A DNA stretch of 9,570 bases from CAIVND01 sp035532075 (lineage in GTDB: Bacteria > Actinomycetota > Acidimicrobiia > Acidimicrobiales > Bog-793): the NCBI GenBank assembly GCA_035532075.1, contig DATKRV010000052.1:1-9570 (forward strand). Reading direction: 5' to 3'. The position numbers and the translations under genes are program-made. This document shows, piece after piece, positions 7,579 to 9,570 of the stretch (position 1 is the first letter of the stretch; every line of letters starts with the position of its first letter). Under the pieces are notes generated by a model. The model worked only from the letters and a program-made list of their open reading frames with translations. It ran no database searches and was not told where the DNA came from.

Positions 7579-8289
7579 TTATTGCAAGATGTTGACGGCG
7601 CGCGAGATCACGATCGCCACCGTCAAAAACGAGGCGAACGACTGCACCATCATCAACAGCTTCGCCCACGCAGTGAGCGGCATCGTGTCGGTGGGACTGA
7701 AGGCCGTCGCATTCGTAAACGAGGTGTAGAGATAATCAAGGAATTTCGGACTCCACGTGTCACGCGTCGCGCCGACTGCGACCATCTGGGGAAAGAGGAA
7801 GTCGGGTTCGCGGCGATCCGCGCCCAGACGTGCTCCCGGTCCCCCTCGATCGAGCTCCCAGTACCAAAGTCCAAACACCAGAACATTGGTCAGCCAGATT
7901 GGAACCGAGGCCGTGACGAGTGCTCGTCCCGTTGTCGGAGAGGAGACATGCGAGACAAGCGCATGGATCAGCTCTCCGAGCGAGACGACGTTCGCCGCAT
8001 TGATCAATACAATCAAGGCGATCGCCGCGGCTCTCAGGTAGCGCGTCTCACTCGAGACGCGCTTTGGGTTCGCGACCAGCAATGCCGTCGCGAGCGCGCC
8101 CTCGAGGAGGGGAATCAACCAGCGGGGACCCATCCCGGTGATGACGCGGTCCGGCAGGATCACCTGCAACACGATCGCGACTGCGACTGCCAATGAAGCA
8201 GGCCATCGATGTTCGGAGACCGCGACGAACCCCCACTCTGCGCGGTGGTCGAGTTCCCCCCCGCCAGAGCCCTCAGCTGAGGTCGACAT
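7579..8289 (-). CDS. Integral membrane protein with degenerate K+-channel-like pore loop
   Basis: A 236-residue protein with a polar N-terminus (1-28), then hydrophobic segments at about 30-46, 56-74, 84-112, and 122-144. A soluble linker rich in charged residues follows (145-180), then a short hydrophobic loop and a final helix (207-234). The region YLYTSFTNATAFSPTDTMPLT (185-205), followed by the last helix, has the layout of a two-helix ion-channel pore, pore helix, filter, inner helix. The TVGYGD filter is replaced by NATAFSPTD. K+ selectivity is therefore not expected, and the function is unknown. ATG start, with a strong AAGGAG 8 bases upstream. It lies 47 bases after the Rieske oxygenase on the same strand, so is probably co-transcribed with it. 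The gene itself is convincing; the channel-related interpretation is inference. Confidence 0.8.
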   Translation of the reverse strand: MSTSAEGSGGGELDHRAEWGFVAVSEHRWPASLAVAVAIVLQVILPDRVITGMGPRWLIPLLEGALATALLVANPKRVSSETRYLRAAAIALIVLINAANVVSLGELIHALVSHVSSPTTGRALVTASVPIWLTNVLVFGLWYWELDRGGPGARLGADRREPDFLFPQMVAVGATRDTWSPKFLDYLYTSFTNATAFSPTDTMPLTAWAKLLMMVQSFASFLTVAIVISRAVNILQ

Positions 8290-8297
8290 GTCGTTTG

Positions 8298-8303
8298 CTC
8301 CTT
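8298..8303 (-). promoter_or_regulatory. Strong Shine-Dalgarno of the membrane protein gene
   Basis: AAGGAG on the minus strand, 8 bases before the ATG at 8289. It fixes the start and indicates independent translation after the oxygenase stop at 8337-8339. Confidence 0.7.
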
Positions 8304-8336
8304 CGGTTCAGGCGATGCCAGGGAGATGCAACCGAC

Positions 8337-9570
8337 TCAGGTCCGATCAGCTGCCTCGGCGACTCTGCGCAGGAGCTCCTGGGCAAGCGGGATCGCAGGA
8401 CTGTAGCGATCGACATCATCGTTGTAATAGTTCGAGGTGTAGTTCGCACGAAACAGCGCTGCCGCTGCTACGCCGGTCTTGGTACGCGCCGCGAGACGCG
8501 GTTCGAACTCGATCATCTCTCCGACCTCCTCGCGGTTGAAAAAGACATTCATTGGCTGTTGTCCCGCCTCGACCAGGGCAATCTGCTCCTCGATGATCTT
8601 GCGGAATTCGATGATCGCGAGATCAGTCGCACCGAGGTGTTCTTTCGACCGGTCGGTCCGTTCGCCCTGTGACCACCACGCCGCCATGTCCTGTGAAAGG
8701 ACATAGTCGAGCACCGGCTTGCCCACTTCATCAAAGATCGGCGCGTCGAAATAGGGCACGCTGTCTTGCGCGGGCGCCTCGACGCCCGGCTCATGAAAGA
8801 CGATGTAGCTGAGGTGATAGGTATGCGTGTCATCCATCGGGACACGGATGTTCACCTGGGTCCGGATGCCGCCGGCACCGCGCGAGAAATACGGGAAGAT
8901 GTTGTAGGGAAACCAGTGCACGGTGTCCTCTGTGGCTCCCTTGGCCTTGGAAATCTTGAGGCCCTTCTTGAAACCGAACGCGTCGCGCTCAAAGGCGATC
9001 CCATCCGCCGCATCGGTGCCGCGCATCGAGAGATAGGCGCGGTGTACCTCCGGGTTTGGTGCGCGCTCGTCAAGTGTGCCGAGTCGCTCGAGCTGGTATT
9101 TGAAGAAGTGTCCATGCAGGTAGGTGTTGTGATAGGGGTCGGCGGAGTTCTCGTGGCACTGCAGCCAGTTGCACGGGATGATGGTGACGGCGACCTGACG
9201 GATCGCGTTCGGCACGACGAGGAAGTCATAGGGGGGCAGCACCGGCGCCGGAAGTGGCCCGATGTAGCCCCAGATGAGCCCTCCGAGCTCCTCGACCGGG
9301 TAGCCACCGATGTTGACCTTTTCCTTCAGTCTCGAGTTGGGTGACTCGAGTGGGGTCTCGATGCACTGTCCGGTCTCGTCATAGCACCAGCCGTGATAGG
9401 GACACCGGAGGCCCTTGTCCTCGGGGATCCCGAACACCAGGTCGACGAGCCGGTGTCCACAGTTCCTGCCGATCAGTCCCAGGGTTCCCGAGCGGTCGCG
9501 ATAACAGACCAGGTCCTCTCCGAGGATCCGGACGCTCTGGACGGGGTTCTCGTCGAGCTTCGCGCTAGGA
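8337..9570 (-). CDS. Rieske-type ring-hydroxylating oxygenase, alpha subunit (5' end off window)
   Basis: Partial gene whose start lies beyond the right edge; 410 residues are visible, ending in TGA. Both domains can be read. Rieske [2Fe-2S] site: Cys37-Gly-His39, then 16 residues, then Cys56-Pro-Tyr-His59 (visible-fragment numbering), in the order CxH...CxxH normal for these enzymes. Catalytic site: NWLQCHENSADPYH...LH with bridging Asp144 and iron ligands His147 and His152, plus QDMAAWWSQG carrying the likely Asp ligand. The enzyme should take electrons from a ferredoxin or reductase and hydroxylate or demethylate a ring substrate. The GTG at 9437 is an internal Val inside the Rieske domain, not a start. 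Similarity in style to LigX-type O-demethylases and phthalate 4,5-dioxygenase-like proteins; substrate not determinable. Probably the first gene of a short operon with the membrane protein that follows. Confidence 0.93.
   Translation of the reverse strand, partial: PSAKLDENPVQSVRILGEDLVCYRDRSGTLGLIGRNCGHRLVDLVFGIPEDKGLRCPYHGWCYDETGQCIETPLESPNSRLKEKVNIGGYPVEELGGLIWGYIGPLPAPVLPPYDFLVVPNAIRQVAVTIIPCNWLQCHENSADPYHNTYLHGHFFKYQLERLGTLDERAPNPEVHRAYLSMRGTDAADGIAFERDAFGFKKGLKISKAKGATEDTVHWFPYNIFPYFSRGAGGIRTQVNIRVPMDDTHTYHLSYIVFHEPGVEAPAQDSVPYFDAPIFDEVGKPVLDYVLSQDMAAWWSQGERTDRSKEHLGATDLAIIEFRKIIEEQIALVEAGQQPMNVFFNREEVGEMIEFEPRLAARTKTGVAAAALFRANYTSNYYNDDVDRYSPAIPLAQELLRRVAEAADRT
9139..9182 (-). repeat. 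44-base perfect inverted repeat, right copy
   Basis: Reverse complement of 167-210, inside the right oxygenase gene, over the same active-site codons. The synonymous positions are identical too, which points to recent common origin or gene conversion for this block. Confidence 0.9.

Noticed and set aside
1535..8035. Repeated GGCGATCGCC-like palindromes, reminiscent of the cyanobacterial HIP1 octamer
   Set aside because: Only a few copies, within coding sequence, in a GATC/CGATCG-rich background; not enriched enough to mean anything.
7549..8196. A 215-codon plus-strand frame opposite the membrane protein
   Set aside because: Antisense shadow with a charged, motif-free translation; the minus-strand gene has helices and a strong Shine-Dalgarno.
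8766..9344. A 192-codon plus-strand frame opposite the right oxygenase
   Set aside because: Resembles the antisense frame at 5-439 opposite the left oxygenase only because the two sense genes are homologous.

Overview
The window (about 60% GC by eye) looks like an accessory catabolic or transport region from a high-GC bacterium, most likely an actinomycete-type organism. The hints are GC-biased codon use, two start codons preceded by TAnnnT motifs at the spacing of leaderless transcripts, and the protein families present. The taxonomic call is tentative because there is no rRNA or other marker gene.

Layout: (1) 2-1000 (+), the 3' part of a Rieske-type ring-hydroxylating oxygenase alpha subunit, entering from the left edge. 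(2) 1086-3998 (-), a 970-residue fused FAD-linked oxidase / iron-sulfur protein of the YdiJ / D-2-hydroxyacid dehydrogenase type. (3) 4020-4412 (-), a small stand-alone riboflavin kinase 21 bases upstream of it. (4) 4494-5738 (-), a 12-helix MFS exporter (DHA1-like). (5) A 280-base divergent intergenic region. (6) 6019-7521 (+), a 14-helix MFS exporter (DHA2, EmrB/QacA-like). (7) 7579-8289 (-), a small membrane protein whose C-terminus looks like a K+-channel pore loop that has lost its selectivity filter. (8) 8337-9570 (-), a second Rieske oxygenase alpha subunit that runs off the right edge and is closely related to the first.

The two oxygenase genes are inverted relative to each other and flank everything else. 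They share a perfect 44-base inverted repeat over the active-site codons. They probably attack aromatic or other ring substrates (LigX / phthalate-dioxygenase-like fold), but no ferredoxin or reductase partner lies in the window. The two exporters could move substrates or toxic products. The riboflavin kinase makes FMN, the precursor of FAD, and sits next to a large flavoprotein, which suggests a local cofactor link. No tRNA, rRNA, CRISPR array, transposase or integrase was seen. Apart from the short intergenic regions listed, the window is densely coding.
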